A DNA stretch of 64,000 bases from Terfezia claveryi. Lineage: Eukaryota; Ascomycota; Pezizomycetes; Pezizales; Pezizaceae. Positions 22,504-33,185 of this stretch are shown piece by piece. The stretch covers positions 423,873 to 487,872 of the forward strand of contig WHUX01000025.1 of the NCBI GenBank assembly GCA_015179025.1, written 5' to 3'. Made by a program: the position numbers and the translations under genes. The notes under the pieces are model-generated. The model was given only the letters and a program-made list of their open reading frames with translations. It had not been told where the DNA came from and searched no databases. Numbering within the stretch: position 1 is the stretch's first letter; every line of letters starts with the position of its first letter.

Positions 22504-24405
22504 ATGTCTACTGAAGCTGGAACCCCCGTTGCCGCACTCCAGTACGCTTTATTGCCAGACCCAAAGTTTTAATTGCAAATATACTGATGGTGATATAGGG
22601 TGCAGCCGAAGTCGGAGTTGAATCGCATCAGCGCCTCCTTTGGGAATGAAAGCGCAACAGAAGATGGAGGAGAGCCCACAGAACTCGAAAACTCCACTCT
22701 GAGACACGTGGGTGATAAGGTCCCATACAGTGCCTACCTTGTTGCGGTCGTTGAGTTGGCCGAGCGATTCACTTACTATGGGTTGACTGGTCCATTCCGT
22801 ACGTGCTTCGTCGATCAAGCTGCGAAGTAAGAAAAAAAGCTAATATGTGTGTCCAGAAAATTACATGCAAAACCCTCGTGGCGTTGTCAGCGATGGAGCT
22901 CGTCTACCAGGAGCCTTGGGCCTGGGACAGTCGAGTGCTACTGCCTTGTCCTATTTCTTTCAGTTCTGGTGCTATGTCACTCCCATCATTGGTGCCATCG
23001 TTGCCGATGCCTGGTTGGGCCGATATAATGCTATCATGCTCTTTGCATGCATTTACCTTTGTGGTTTGATTGTCATTTTCACAACTTCTCTTCCAAACTC
23101 TCTTGACAACGGTGCCGGTCTCGGAGGATTAGTCGTTTCCATGATTATTCTGGGTCTAGGGTAAGAACAGGAATCAACATTTGAGAGAACTTCACTAACC
23201 ACTTATACAGAACTGGTGGTATTAAGTCCAATGTCTCCCCCCTCATTGCCGAGCAGTATACTATCACAAAATTCAGAATTAAGACTCTCCCAACTGGCGA
23301 AAGAGTTGTTGTCGACCCCAATGTTACTATTCAGAGTCTGTACAACATTTTCTACTGGTGTATCAACATTGGGTCGCTGTCGTCCATTGCCACTGTTTGG
23401 CTGGAGCTCAAGATCGACTTCTGGGCTGCTTATCTTTTACCTTTCTGCTTCTTCTTCATTGCCATTGTGGTCTTGGTGGTCGGCAGAAAGAAATATGTCG
23501 TTCGCCCACCAAGTGGCTCTGTCCTTCTTGAGGCTACAAAGGCTCTGTGGGTTGGACTCAAGGCAAACGGAAACATGGAGGCTGCAAAGCCCTCATACCA
23601 GATTGCAAATAGTGGTACCAGCACTGCAACCTGGGACGATAGCTTCATTGATGAGCTCAAGCGTGCTTTGGTTGCTTCCCGTGTCTTTTTGTTCTATCCC
23701 ATCTACTGGCTTGTCTATGGTCAAATGGTCAGTAACTTCGTCTCCATGGCCGGAACTATGGAAACTCATGGCCTTCCCAACGATTTGCTCTTCAACTTGA
23801 ACCCCATCTCTATCATTATTTTCATCCCAGTGGTGGAGAAGGGTGTCTACCCATTGCTCCGAAGGCTCCACATTCCTTTCCGCCCAATCACTCGTATCGC
23901 CTTCGGTTTCTTCCTCGCCTCTGCCTCCATGGTCTACGCTGCTATCGTGCAGCACTTGATCTATACTTCCGGGCCATGTTACGAATACCCTCTTGAGTGT
24001 GACGGTGGAGAGACTCCTAACAGGGTTCACATTGCCGTTCAAGTTCCCGCTTACGTTTTCATTGGTCTCTCCGAGATCTTTGCCTCCATCACTGGTTTGG
24101 AGTATGCTTTCACCAAGGCCCCTGCCAGTATGAAGTCCCTAGTCATGTCCATCTTCTTACTCCAGAACGCTTTCGGCTCCGCTCTCGGAGTTGCCCTTTC
24201 CCCAACCTCCCAGAACCCTAAGTTGGTCATCATGTACTCGTCCATCGCCGCCGCTACACTCGTTGCTGGTTTGGCTTTCTGGTTTTGCTTCAACAAGTAT
24301 AACAAGGTTGAGGAGGAGCTCAACAAGCTTGATGCCGACAACGAGAAATTCAAACCGAGGCCATTGGGTGAGTTAAAGGGGAGAGAGATTGCTGAGAAGG
24401 CTTGA
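22504..24405 (+). CDS. PTR2: PTR2-type proton-coupled di/tripeptide transporter
   Basis: POT/PTR family importer of small peptides in the plasma membrane. Four exons: 22504-22541, 22599-22798, 22857-23160 and 23211-24405; 578 aa. The N-terminus (MSTEAGTPVAALQVQPKSEL) is cytosolic; the membrane part opens with VAVVELAERFTYYGLTGPF, the family's ExxERFxYYG motif. Exon 3 carries the PTR2 signature LGLGQSSATALSYFFQFWCY and GAIVADAWLGRY. Exon 4 has GTGGIKSNVSPLIAEQY, the large central loop and the C-terminal helices, with LFYPIYWLVYGQM and the C-terminal SLVMSIFLLQNAFGSALG. The tail is charged (KYNKVEEELNKLDADN). Typical fungal length. No sign of damage. Confidence 0.95.
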
Positions 24406-24714
24406 TTAGCCTGTATTTTCATTTATTTCTTTTACTATTTAGATCCTAGCACTAAAAGGCAGGACACAATGGAGGTTTGAAATATTGATGGCGCCGCAGG
24501 GAGTATTCCGCGTGCCTCGGTTTTATGGGCAGTTTTTTTCTCTCGGTTTTATCCTATTATTTGTGTATACGAGATAAGGGTTAGCCTAGCGATGTTTTTT
24601 TGGCATACATGAGGAACTACGATAAGTAATGAAGAACTTTAGATGGCTGGGACTAGTCTCATGCCAAGACTCTAGTCAATCGCATAGCTTCGCATACAAA
24701 CATCGTCTAGAACA

Positions 24715-24756
24715 TTAATCACTAGTCTGGTTGCACTACCCCTCGTAGTTAATCAC
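24715..24756 (-). repeat. Micro-insertion with 8-bp target duplication (site D)
   Basis: TTAATCAC at 24715-24722 and 24749-24756 flank 26 bases that begin TAGTCTGGTTGCACTACC and end CCTCGTAG. Orientation is reversed relative to site A. The block CCCTCGTAGTTA also follows the TAGTCT end at site G (31058), so more than the terminal motif is shared between D and G. Confidence 0.75.
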
Positions 24757-25139
24757 GATTAGTCACGGAGTAACATAAAGTTAGATGTACTAGATTTCAA
24801 TTGTGCGGTGGTTGCACCCCCTTGCTTTGGAGGAGTCACTTGCTACTTAGACCTCAATCGGAAATACACCTATAAGAATAAATCCGCTATTAGAATCAAG
24901 CTCAATTGACCTAATCCAAATTCTCTGTAATCTCTATGGCAAATTCTTGTATTTTTGATATCATAAAACATAAGCATTATTAGCAGGGGCACTAGCATGG
25001 CAGTAATATTTATCGATAAGACGCCTTGTCTGAATGCAAGAATTCGAGGCTTAATGCCAACCAGACTACAGTTTTTGGCCTAGCAATGATCCCTAGATAC
25101 TACGCTGGCTACTTCTGGAATAATAGCCATCGGGCAGCA

Positions 25140-25670
25140 GATGATCATGAGGTTAGTGCCCTATGTCTAGTTCCTTCTATAGGCATAGCTGATGGCTCTC
25201 TCAAGTACTCCTGGACCCAAGGATATTGAGTTCTCTTAGGCAACAATCAGTTAGAGGATGGTAGTGAGATCAACTGCTCTATGTCTGGTGGTATCAACGG
25301 CATAGCTAATGGTCCCCCTAGGCACTCCTGGATCCAACTATGTCTAGTTCTCTCCTATATAGCAGTCCAACAGAGGATGGTGGTGAGATAGCAGCCTATG
25401 TCTAGTTCTTCCTATGGACATAGCTGATGGGTCTCCTAGGTACTCCTGACCCAAGGATATTGAGTTATCTTAGGCAACAATCAGATAGATGATGGCGGTG
25501 ATATCAACTGCCCTGGTAGTACCAGCTAATGGCCCCCCTAGGCACTCCTGGATCCAACTACGTCTAGTTCTCTCCTATGCAGCAGACGGTGGTGAGGTTA
25601 GCTGCCTATGTCTAGTTCTTCCTACGGACATAGCTGATGACTCTCCAAGGTACTCCTGGATCTAACGAGG
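25140..25670. repeat. Diverged tandem repeat, three copies of about 210-235 bp
   Basis: Three blocks contain the series CCTATGTCTAGTTCYTYCTA, then CATAGCTGATG, then TACTCCTGGA, starting near 25150, 25390 and 25600. Between them GGATATTGAGTT and GATGGTGGTGAGAT are also repeated. Divergence is about 15-20 percent by eye. Not coding as far as I can see. Confidence 0.75.
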
Positions 25671-26423
25671 TCGAGGTTGGTTCTCTCGGCCACATCTTGC
25701 CGGAGTTTATTCCTGAGGATGGACACTATTCTATCGATACAGCGCCTGTGAATCGTTGGGATCTCAATGTTCTGACACCTCAAGGGGAGGAGAGCCTTCG
25801 AAATGTTGCTACCCATGTCAAGACTATGTGCGCGGGGACCCAGATATGTCAATCAATGTTGGTTTAGGCTCCTAATGTGAAAAGGGATTAATTCTATCCC
25901 ACTCGAGCAATGTAGGGAGTACTACATCAATGGTGGATGTGGTCTTTAATTTTTACGGTCAGAGTTTTTTGTTGGGGTAGATTACGCAAGGGTGGCTTTT
26001 GAGGGTGGCGTTATGTGGTTTAACAGTAATTCTGTGATTTTATTCTAAGGATCGAAGCAATTCAATTCAAGTAATGTTGATGTGTAGTATCTTAGATGTT
26101 AATTAACGTACGTTATTTTGAATGTGGGGAGTCCAAGGACGGGGGGCGAAGCCAGTGTTATGAAAAGAATAATTAATGAGTTAAGTAAATTAAAAAGCAG
26201 CGAGAGTTGATGCAACAATAGCGGTATGCAGCGGCTCACACTTTGCTTTTCCCCCTTCCGGTTTGGGAATCTTGCATATGCGTTACCTATGCATGCATGC
26301 AGTTTGGCATGATTCAGCTCCAAAACGAGTTGCAACGGCAATGCAGCCATATAGAGTAATGAGTGAGTAATGTACCTTTACCGTACTATTGCCTGTACGG
26401 AGTTTGCATAGATATATACCACG

Positions 26424-26850
26424 GAGTAGACTGGAAGATGCCAGAAAAGGTATGGGCCAAAAAAGGACTACCTGTTGTGATTTCTCAAAATGGCAACCAT
26501 CCATAGTCTGATCCCTGGTAGATCTGATCGAGACTAAACCATCCAACGCTAGTGAAATAAGAAGTCAAAAATTCTAAATACCCATTGCGTTCTGGATACA
26601 GTATCGCATAGCGGACGGGATGCCTCGTTTTCTTCAGTCTATAGTCTAGATGTCAAAATACGAGGGTTGATCTATTATAACCTGACTGAAAAGTACTACC
26701 AGAGCTAGTGTGGTGGTCATTTCCACAAAGTTAGAACAAACCGGATGTCTCCCTTCACATTTAACAAACTACATACTATACATCTACAATTCAATACCTT
26801 ACTTGATTGGATATTAGGGTCGAAACTGTCGAAAACCGCATAAATAAGAC
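26424..26850. repeat. Dispersed repeat, copy 1
   Basis: Shares GTAGACTGGAAGATRCCAGA, AGTCAAAAATTCT, GCGGACGGGATGCCTC, TTTTCTTCAGTCTATRGTC and TCGAAAACCGCATAA with 56995-57300, and part of them with 57385-57480. No coding content recognised. It contains micro-insertion site E, which the second copy lacks. Confidence 0.65.
26495..26544 (+). repeat. Micro-insertion with 8-bp target duplication (site E)
   Basis: AACCATCC at 26495-26502 and 26537-26544 flank 34 bases that start A-TAGTCTGATC and end CTGATCGAGACTA: both termini of the proposed inverted repeat are kept. It sits inside a dispersed repeat whose other copy, near 57055-57075, reads straight through without the insert. Confidence 0.8.
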
Positions 26851-28006
26851 GTACCAATAGAGGAGGCGTTTGCTACATAACTAGTGGACGCTTTCTCTGC
26901 AATGCTTTAAGAATAGGAAAGGTTCAATGGCAGGTATCTGCACACACGCGATAGATTACAGGTATTTTGATTCTTTGAATATTCGGATACAGGTTTTAAG
27001 TTTACGTTTTGGTGACAATATAGAAATCCGACTAAGGTACACTGTACTATAGAACGGCAAGAATTGTAAACCATTGGACCTCAACCCAACTTTCACAATA
27101 TCATACAAAGCGTAGCCCATGAGCTTGCTATGATTCCGAGCATGCTGCAGTTGAGTAAATTATTCAATTGCTCGAACAGATTAGACTTGATATTCACAGG
27201 ACGAGAGCGGATATGTCACGTTAGTTGTGTTACAGGTTGTAACGCTTATGGTAACCGCACGACTTGATGGCATGGGTTTTATCGGTGTAGCTTAGACAGA
27301 ATACAGCGTTTGTCAGTGCAACCGGACAGCTACCGGTAACCTGGGTGGGGCGTTGGCAGTCAGAATGGTTATAGTTACGTAGAGGAAAGGAAGAAAGGAA
27401 CGTAAGTAATATTCTAGACATGTACACTTATCTTATGCAACATACAAAGCTGAAGATAACTCTGAGTAACGATTGGGCCAAGCGCAGTGAGTTAAGTTCG
27501 GTGTCCGGTTACACTGCCTGTCCAGGTTGCACTGCCAACGCTGTAATTGTCACTTTATGAAAGAATTTACTTAGCACTGACATAGCAATAGTGTGAACAA
27601 TAACCTCCCGAACCTCCAACTCACGGGTTAGACGAAACCCACCGGTTAGAGTGTAAGATTACGAGGTTATGTAGCGGAGGAATCGTGAAGAGAATTGTTC
27701 GTGTATATTCAAAGAGGAGAGTTATCTAGATATCGCTTATAGGCTTATTGCTATGGTCCTAGTACTCTGTATTCTAAAGAGATGTTTTTCCTGCGTACTT
27801 TCCGGCTCTTTTATCCTTCGCAGTCCTTTCCCAATTGCCTTCTTTTGGTTGCTTACTTCCAGTGACCCTTCATGGGTACTAGCGAGAGTTATTCACAACA
27901 TAGAGGAGCTCTGCGATACGAACAATTAGGAGTTTCCGGTAATGTCAATTTAGTCAAATACTTATCCGATCTAGGTAAGTAACTAAGGATGCCAAAAACA
28001 AATACT

Positions 28007-28059
28007 TACATTTGTAGCTCTCTACCGAGAGTCCAGTGCCGGCCAGACTACATTTGTAG
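28007..28059 (+). repeat. Micro-insertion with 11-bp target duplication (site F)
   Basis: TACATTTGTAG at 28007-28017 and 28049-28059 flank 31 bases. The insert begins with the palindromic filler CTCTCTACCGAGAG and ends GTGCCGGCCAGAC, completed by TA to CCAGACTA. Confidence 0.75.
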
Positions 28060-29541
28060 TGGAAGCGGTAGTATGATCGGTGGGTATATTTATGATATAT
28101 ATGTAGCTGAATTGATTGTCTCGATTGATGTTTACAAAAGACGTGTGAAAAAAGCGCCTCCTATAACTGTCTCATCACTTCGCACCAACCTTTTGCACAG
28201 TAATACATTAAGCCCCACAAACAACTTCAATAATACAAACACTTAATATAATACCTAACTAGAGTAACTAAAATTATGTCTCTTTTTACTCTGCATCTGG
28301 GAACGCCACCACCCATTTCCTGTCGTGCACCAAAGAGTCTGCTGTGCAAGGACAAGTGGGAAAAGATATTACAATATTCAAATATCTTCCTGATGTGCGG
28401 ATTGCTTTAGGTACTTAGAGAAAGGCAAGAGAAAGATGTTGGGAGCTCAAGTACTGTACAAGTACTGTACAAGTACATACTTAGTACAATTATATTGTAG
28501 GCGTCTGAACGTGATCGTAAAGCGGCTTCAGTCTTAGCCGTATCATCACTGCTAATCTTAAGCATAGTGCTCACTAAATACGAGCTCAGCCTGTTAGATC
28601 TAAGTAATAGATGACAAAATGACAAGGTACATAGTAGTGAGTACAGGGAGATACTTGGGATGATCTCCGGATCCCTTAAGAGCCTTCCGTCAGGGTGCAT
28701 ATAATCTGTAAGGGTCCTAGACCCGTCATCCATGTCATATACATAGTACTGTACATGTACTCTATTATGGCAAAATTGCGCAGTATTTACGATTCCACAT
28801 GCCACTTCTTCGTGATCTTGAAACATTGGGTAGAAGAGGACTAATAGACCAGATTACAGAAGGACCCTGGTCGAGAGAGCGGTATATGAGTATGATATGC
28901 TCAGTTTTTCTAGATTTATCTACCGACTCTCCTGCCTGCTGTGATCATAGAGAGCGGCGCAGTCTGAACTTTTCCAATTCCTTCCAATCCGAGTCACAAA
29001 ACTCCCCCAGGCCAGCAGAGGTTACTTTTGTTCCTTGAAGCCATAACCAGAATAACTTAATTCGAGTATCTTGATTTTCTTATTCCTTTTGGTCAATTTG
29101 GCTCATCCGTTCCGAGTGTCATAGCATAGCCGCATATAAGAATCCTTGGAGGTGTCTTGCGTCAGTCATCGCAGATTGGGTGCTTTTGTTTTCCCCTGTG
29201 GTTTCCATCTGTTCAGTGAGCAAGCGCCCTCAACAATAGGTATCCCAACGAATCGCACAAAACATCTGGAAGCTCGTCCCTGTCATTTTATGTATCGCAG
29301 AAGTGCGGAACCCACTACGAACCCCATTAAAAGAGTATCTAGAGAGTGCAAAATATCTACTCGGACTATTTAGGTTCCTAGGCAGCCGTACAGTAACACC
29401 CAACTCTTCACATCGATCTAAATCCTGTTATAGAATCCGGCAAAGTACTCGCCTCGATCCGATCAACATATATCCCGAGTGGTGATATTACCCGTTTTCA
29501 CAGTTGGGGTTACTGTGGCTTGAATCCGTTACCTATCCACC

Positions 29542-30406
29542 ATGAGCACGGGATTAGAGGCGAAACTTGTTGTGCTCGGGCAAGCATCCGTGGGGAAGAC
29601 AAGCTTTGTGATCAGATACTGCAAGGGAACATTCGATCCCGACTCCTCGTCAACAATCGGGGCGTCATTCTTAGCAAAGAAGGTTGTCGTGGATGATTGT
29701 GTCGTTAGACTTCAAATATGGGTATGCTCTCACATATTCTTGGGAAATGGGTAAGGTGTAAGCCGTAAACTTGGGGCGTGGGCTGACAATGCTTCCACAG
29801 GATACCGCTGGTCAAGAGCGATATAGATCAATATCAAAACTTTACTACCGTTCTGCAAACTGTGGGATACTGTGCTATGATATTACCTCCGAGGCGTCCT
29901 TCATAGCTATGCACTCATGGCTGGTAGAGTTGAAAAAGAACCTGAATAATAATATTATCATTCACATCGTTGGTACAAAAGCTGTACGCTCTGCCCCCCC
30001 TCTGCCATCCAAGTCACGACTGATGTATCTATAGGACCTTGTCTACGCCGATCCCTCCAAGCGCGAAGTCCCCTTCGAGCGATGTATAGCATACGCCGCC
30101 GAGCACCTCGGGGATGACGACAACCAGAATTGCATTGGGATGGATAGCTGTCATGAGATCAGTTCTCGGGATGATCAAGGTATGTTCCAGACCTGCTCCT
30201 ACATAGTAACCTAACGAATTGATTCCTCTATATCTACCACAGGTGTGGATGAAGTGTTCCAAGTAATCACTCGCAAGCTAGTCGAACGCCGTTCCGAAAT
30301 CGAACGAGAGCGTCTCTATGGAACAATGGGTGATCGTGGAGGCGCCGCTAATGGCGGGGTTGAAGCAGAGTGTAAAGGAATTGTAAAAGGTGGAAACTGC
30401 TGCTAA
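29542..30406 (+). CDS. Rab-family small GTPase
   Basis: Vesicle-traffic GTPase, closest in motif style to the Rab5/21/22 group; the exact orthologue is not settled. Four exons: 29542-29721, 29801-29983, 30035-30179 and 30243-30406; 223 aa. G1 P-loop GQASVGKTS at residues 13-21, switch I threonine in SSTIGASF, G3 WDTAGQERYRS across the first intron, and G5-like region absent from obvious consensus. G4 reads TKAD where most Rabs have NKxD, after VG. The C-terminus ends GGNCC, a double-cysteine geranylgeranylation signal, so membrane anchoring is expected. A longer than usual loop (EHLGDDDNQNCIGMDSCHE) lies after the G4 region. Confidence 0.88.
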
Positions 30407-31278
30407 AGTACACACCGTTCCCATCCAGAATGTCCCGTGGAACTATTGGACCTTCGACAGAGCCAGATATTCTTCTCAGCCGACATACATTATGCGATAT
30501 AACTTTTCTCCATATTACTTGCGTAAGCTGTTTTTTAAAAAATACTTTTTTTACAATTTCACTAGGTGGATGGTCGGTTCAGAGGGCGGCATTCTGTTCT
30601 TCGCTAGGCGAAGTAGAAGTAGTAGGTCTGGGGGGCTAGGCGTTCACAAAGGGGCTGGTTAAAGGCTGATGATCATGTATCATGATGGTACGAAACTCTT
30701 CATATGTGCTTGGCTGATATTTATATACTAGTTATACTGTATCGTACTTCAAATTTTTTTTTTTTTTTTTTTTTTTGATTGTTTTAGCTCCCAGCTGTTC
30801 TCATTTGATTTGGTTTGGCTGTATATACGTCGTTTTGTTTTTGCTGTTGATATACCGAGCATTTCCTGTGTACTGACGTTTGAATCTTCATTTCTCAACT
30901 TCATCCTGTGCTGTTATGCCCGAGCCCTCCCTCGAGAGTTATCCACGGGACATTCAGTGCGTTGAAGGGATGCTCGTGCCTCAAAGTGACCTGATCCTAG
31001 TTTTACATTTACCGCGTCCCAGAATTAAAAAGAAAAATGCTTTGATTTGTCTACATCTAGTCTCGATCAGACCCTCGTAGTTATTCTACATCCATGGCAA
31101 GCCAGACTACATCCATGGAGGCTTTGATTCTACAAGGAAGTGCTACTCTAAGTCAGGGTAAGACTAGTTAATGGATGCCAAGCGTCCGAAAATTGCTTCG
31201 CTGACATGTAACCTTTTTTTTTAGCCTTTGCCAGGACTCAGCTCAATCTACCCCACCATATACACAAATACTATCGTA
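30407..31278. other. Intergenic region between Rab and zuotin genes
   Basis: Contains a T run of about 26 near 30751-30776 and micro-insertion site G. The zuotin promoter presumably lies in the last 200 bases. No gene seen. Confidence 0.55.
31051..31118 (+). repeat. Double micro-insertion with repeated target sequence (site G)
   Basis: CTACATC(CATGG) occurs three times: 31051-31057 (partial), 31086-31097 and 31107-31118. The first gap starts TAGTCTCGATCAGACC; the second gap is CAAGCCAGA, completed by CTA to CCAGACTA. Site I (55051) has the same two inserted blocks in the same order around a different target. Confidence 0.75.
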
Positions 31279-32803
31279 ATGGCTACTTTACACATTGCAA
31301 AAGCTCTCCCCAAACTCCCTGAGGACTGGTCCAGTGAGACTGGCTTCATCTTCCACGAGTCTTTGTCCGCCCCAGTCCACCGATCTATTGAGCCTGTTGG
31401 ACCACATTTCCTCGCTCATGCTCGCAGAGTAAGTTTCTTATGCCTGATGTTTTGATTGATGAGACGAGTGCTGATACAGTGGTTGGTAATAGAAACGACA
31501 CTCCCGCACCTTTAGTGAAGATGATCGAATCCAGGCGCAACAGAATGTGAAGAAGGTTGAGGAAGATGATTCTGGGGAAATTAGTGAGCCGGAGGACCCA
31601 ATGATGTTATCTAGGGATCCTAAGGACTGGAAGGTATTTACTGCAACATTTATAGGCTTTCATCAAGACATTGTGCTAATTCTGTGTTTTTTTTTTTTAA
31701 GAACCAAGATCACTATGCTGTTTTGGGTCTATCCAAGTACAGGTGGAGAGCTACCGATGAGCAGATCAAGAAGGCGCACCGCAAGAAGGTGTTGAAGCAT
31801 CATCCTGATAAGAAGGCTTCCGCTGGGAAGAGCGATGATGACTCGTTCTTCAAGTGTATCCAGAAGGGTAGGTTTTCTTCCCAATGATTTTTATGTGGGG
31901 ATGATTTGCTTATAATTCCATCTAGCTATGGAGATCTTGACCGACCCCGTTAAGCGCCGTCAATTCGACTCCGTTGATGAGGCTGCAGACCGTGAGCCAC
32001 CCAGCAAGAAGGCTAAGGGCCACTTCTTCAAGCTCTGGGGGCCCGTCTTCGAGGCTGAGGCTCGTTTCTCCAAGGTCCAACCAGTTCCTAAGCTTGGTGA
32101 TAACATGTCTACCAAGGAGGAGGTTGAGGAGTTCTACAACTTCTGGTACAACTTCGATTCCTGGAGGACTTTTGAGTACCTCGATGAGGATGTCCCAGAT
32201 GACAATGAGAATCGTGATCAGAAGCGTTATGTTGAGCGCAAGAACAAGGCTCAGAGGGCTAAGAGAAAGACTGAGGATACTGCTAGATTGAGGAAGTTGG
32301 TCGATGACTGCTTAGCTCTTGATGAGAGGATTGCGAAGTTCAGGCAAACTGAGAAGGCACAGAAGAACGCTAAGAGGCTCGCTAGGGAGGCTGAGGAGAA
32401 GAAGGCTGCTGAGGAGACGGCAAAGAAGGCCGAGGAGGAGAAGAGGAAGAAAGAGAAGGAAGAGATTGCTGCTAAGGCTAAGGTTGCTGATGCTAAGAAG
32501 GCTAAGGACGCAGCAAAGAACGCCGTTAAGAAGAACCGTCGTGTCTTGAAGGGGTCTGTTAAGGATGCCAACTACTTCGCAGATGGCGCGCCGGGTGCCG
32601 AGCAGATCGACAAGGTCTTGGGTGATGTTGAGGTCCTCCAAGGATCCGTTGATCCTGAAGAGCTTAATGCGCTCGCTAGGAAGCTTGAGGCTGCTGGAAA
32701 AGATGCAGCAGCTGTTAAGATTACTCTATCCGAACAGATTACCGCGTCTATTGCAAATGGAAAGTGTAAGGCGGAGCAGTTCAAGGTGCTTACTCCGGCT
32801 TAA
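31279..32803 (+). CDS. ZUO1: Zuotin, ribosome-associated J-protein (ZUO1)
   Basis: J-domain partner of Ssz1 in the ribosome-associated complex, stimulating Hsp70 Ssb at the nascent-chain exit. Four exons: 31279-31428, 31493-31633, 31702-31867 and 31926-32803; 444 aa, like yeast zuotin. The start [17 protein letters not shown] is chosen over an upstream in-frame ATG because it matches the family's N-terminus in style. The J domain starts [15 protein letters not shown] at residue 98, with the HPD tripeptide at 131-133 in LKHHPDKK. Then the zuotin homology domain ([36 protein letters not shown]), a long Lys/Glu/Ala charged helix that binds ribosomal RNA, and a C-terminal four-helix region. Exon 3 splits the J domain exactly at its start. 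Confidence 0.96.
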
Positions 32804-33185
32804 GTGGTCCTTGGGGTTTGGGTTGGGTGGGGGTGGGGAATATCTATATTCTGTATAGTCTGGAGTTGTGCATTGCATTATAATAAGTTCAAGTACAGTA
32901 ATAGCTAGCGGCATAGACGGTTATATGGATGGGCATTACTCCGTATGACGTAGAGGTGGATCTACGATTGGGTTGATGCATAGCGGGGGCGTTATGAGTA
33001 TCAGAAATAATATGTAAGCTCGCGCATAACATGTACTCTACAGAGCAGAACTACATATGCTTGAGATATATGCACGTCACGTGCTCAATGCAACAAATAC
33101 TACTCTTGGCACCCGTTGGTACTGATTTCACAAGCTTCTCCCGCCTCGCCACAACTTGCGATTCATACACCACGACACATCCATT
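32804..33185. other. Intergenic region between zuotin and SLT11 genes
   Basis: 382 bp. A lone TAGTCTGG at 32861 lies in the zuotin 3' flank without a visible target duplication. Nothing else seen. Confidence 0.55.

Larger units (their letters stand above)
24406..29541. other. Long intergenic region (5.1 kb) with repeats
   Basis: No convincing gene. Holds micro-insertion sites D, E and F, a diverged tandem repeat at 25140-25670, a copy of a dispersed repeat at 26424-26850 and GTACAAGTACT-type units around 28450-28490. A 76-codon frame at 25637-25867 has unbiased composition and no recognised motif; I do not call it. Confidence 0.5.

Noticed and set aside
24723..25068. A 346-bp MITE bounded by TAGTCTGG and CCAGACTA
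   Set aside because: Site D already has its own target duplication at 24749-24756, and the flank after 25068 does not match the flank before 24723.
25637..25867. 76-codon frame with PEDGHYSIDTAPVNRWDLNV
   Set aside because: No recognised motif, no splice partners, and it begins inside the tandem repeat.
28441..28490. CRISPR-like short repeats GTACTGTACAAGTACTGTAC
   Set aside because: Self-complementary simple repeat without spacers, in a eukaryotic genome.
32319..32549. Arg/Leu-rich frames over the zuotin charged helix
   Set aside because: These are shifted-frame readings of the Lys/Glu-rich repeat-like coding sequence.
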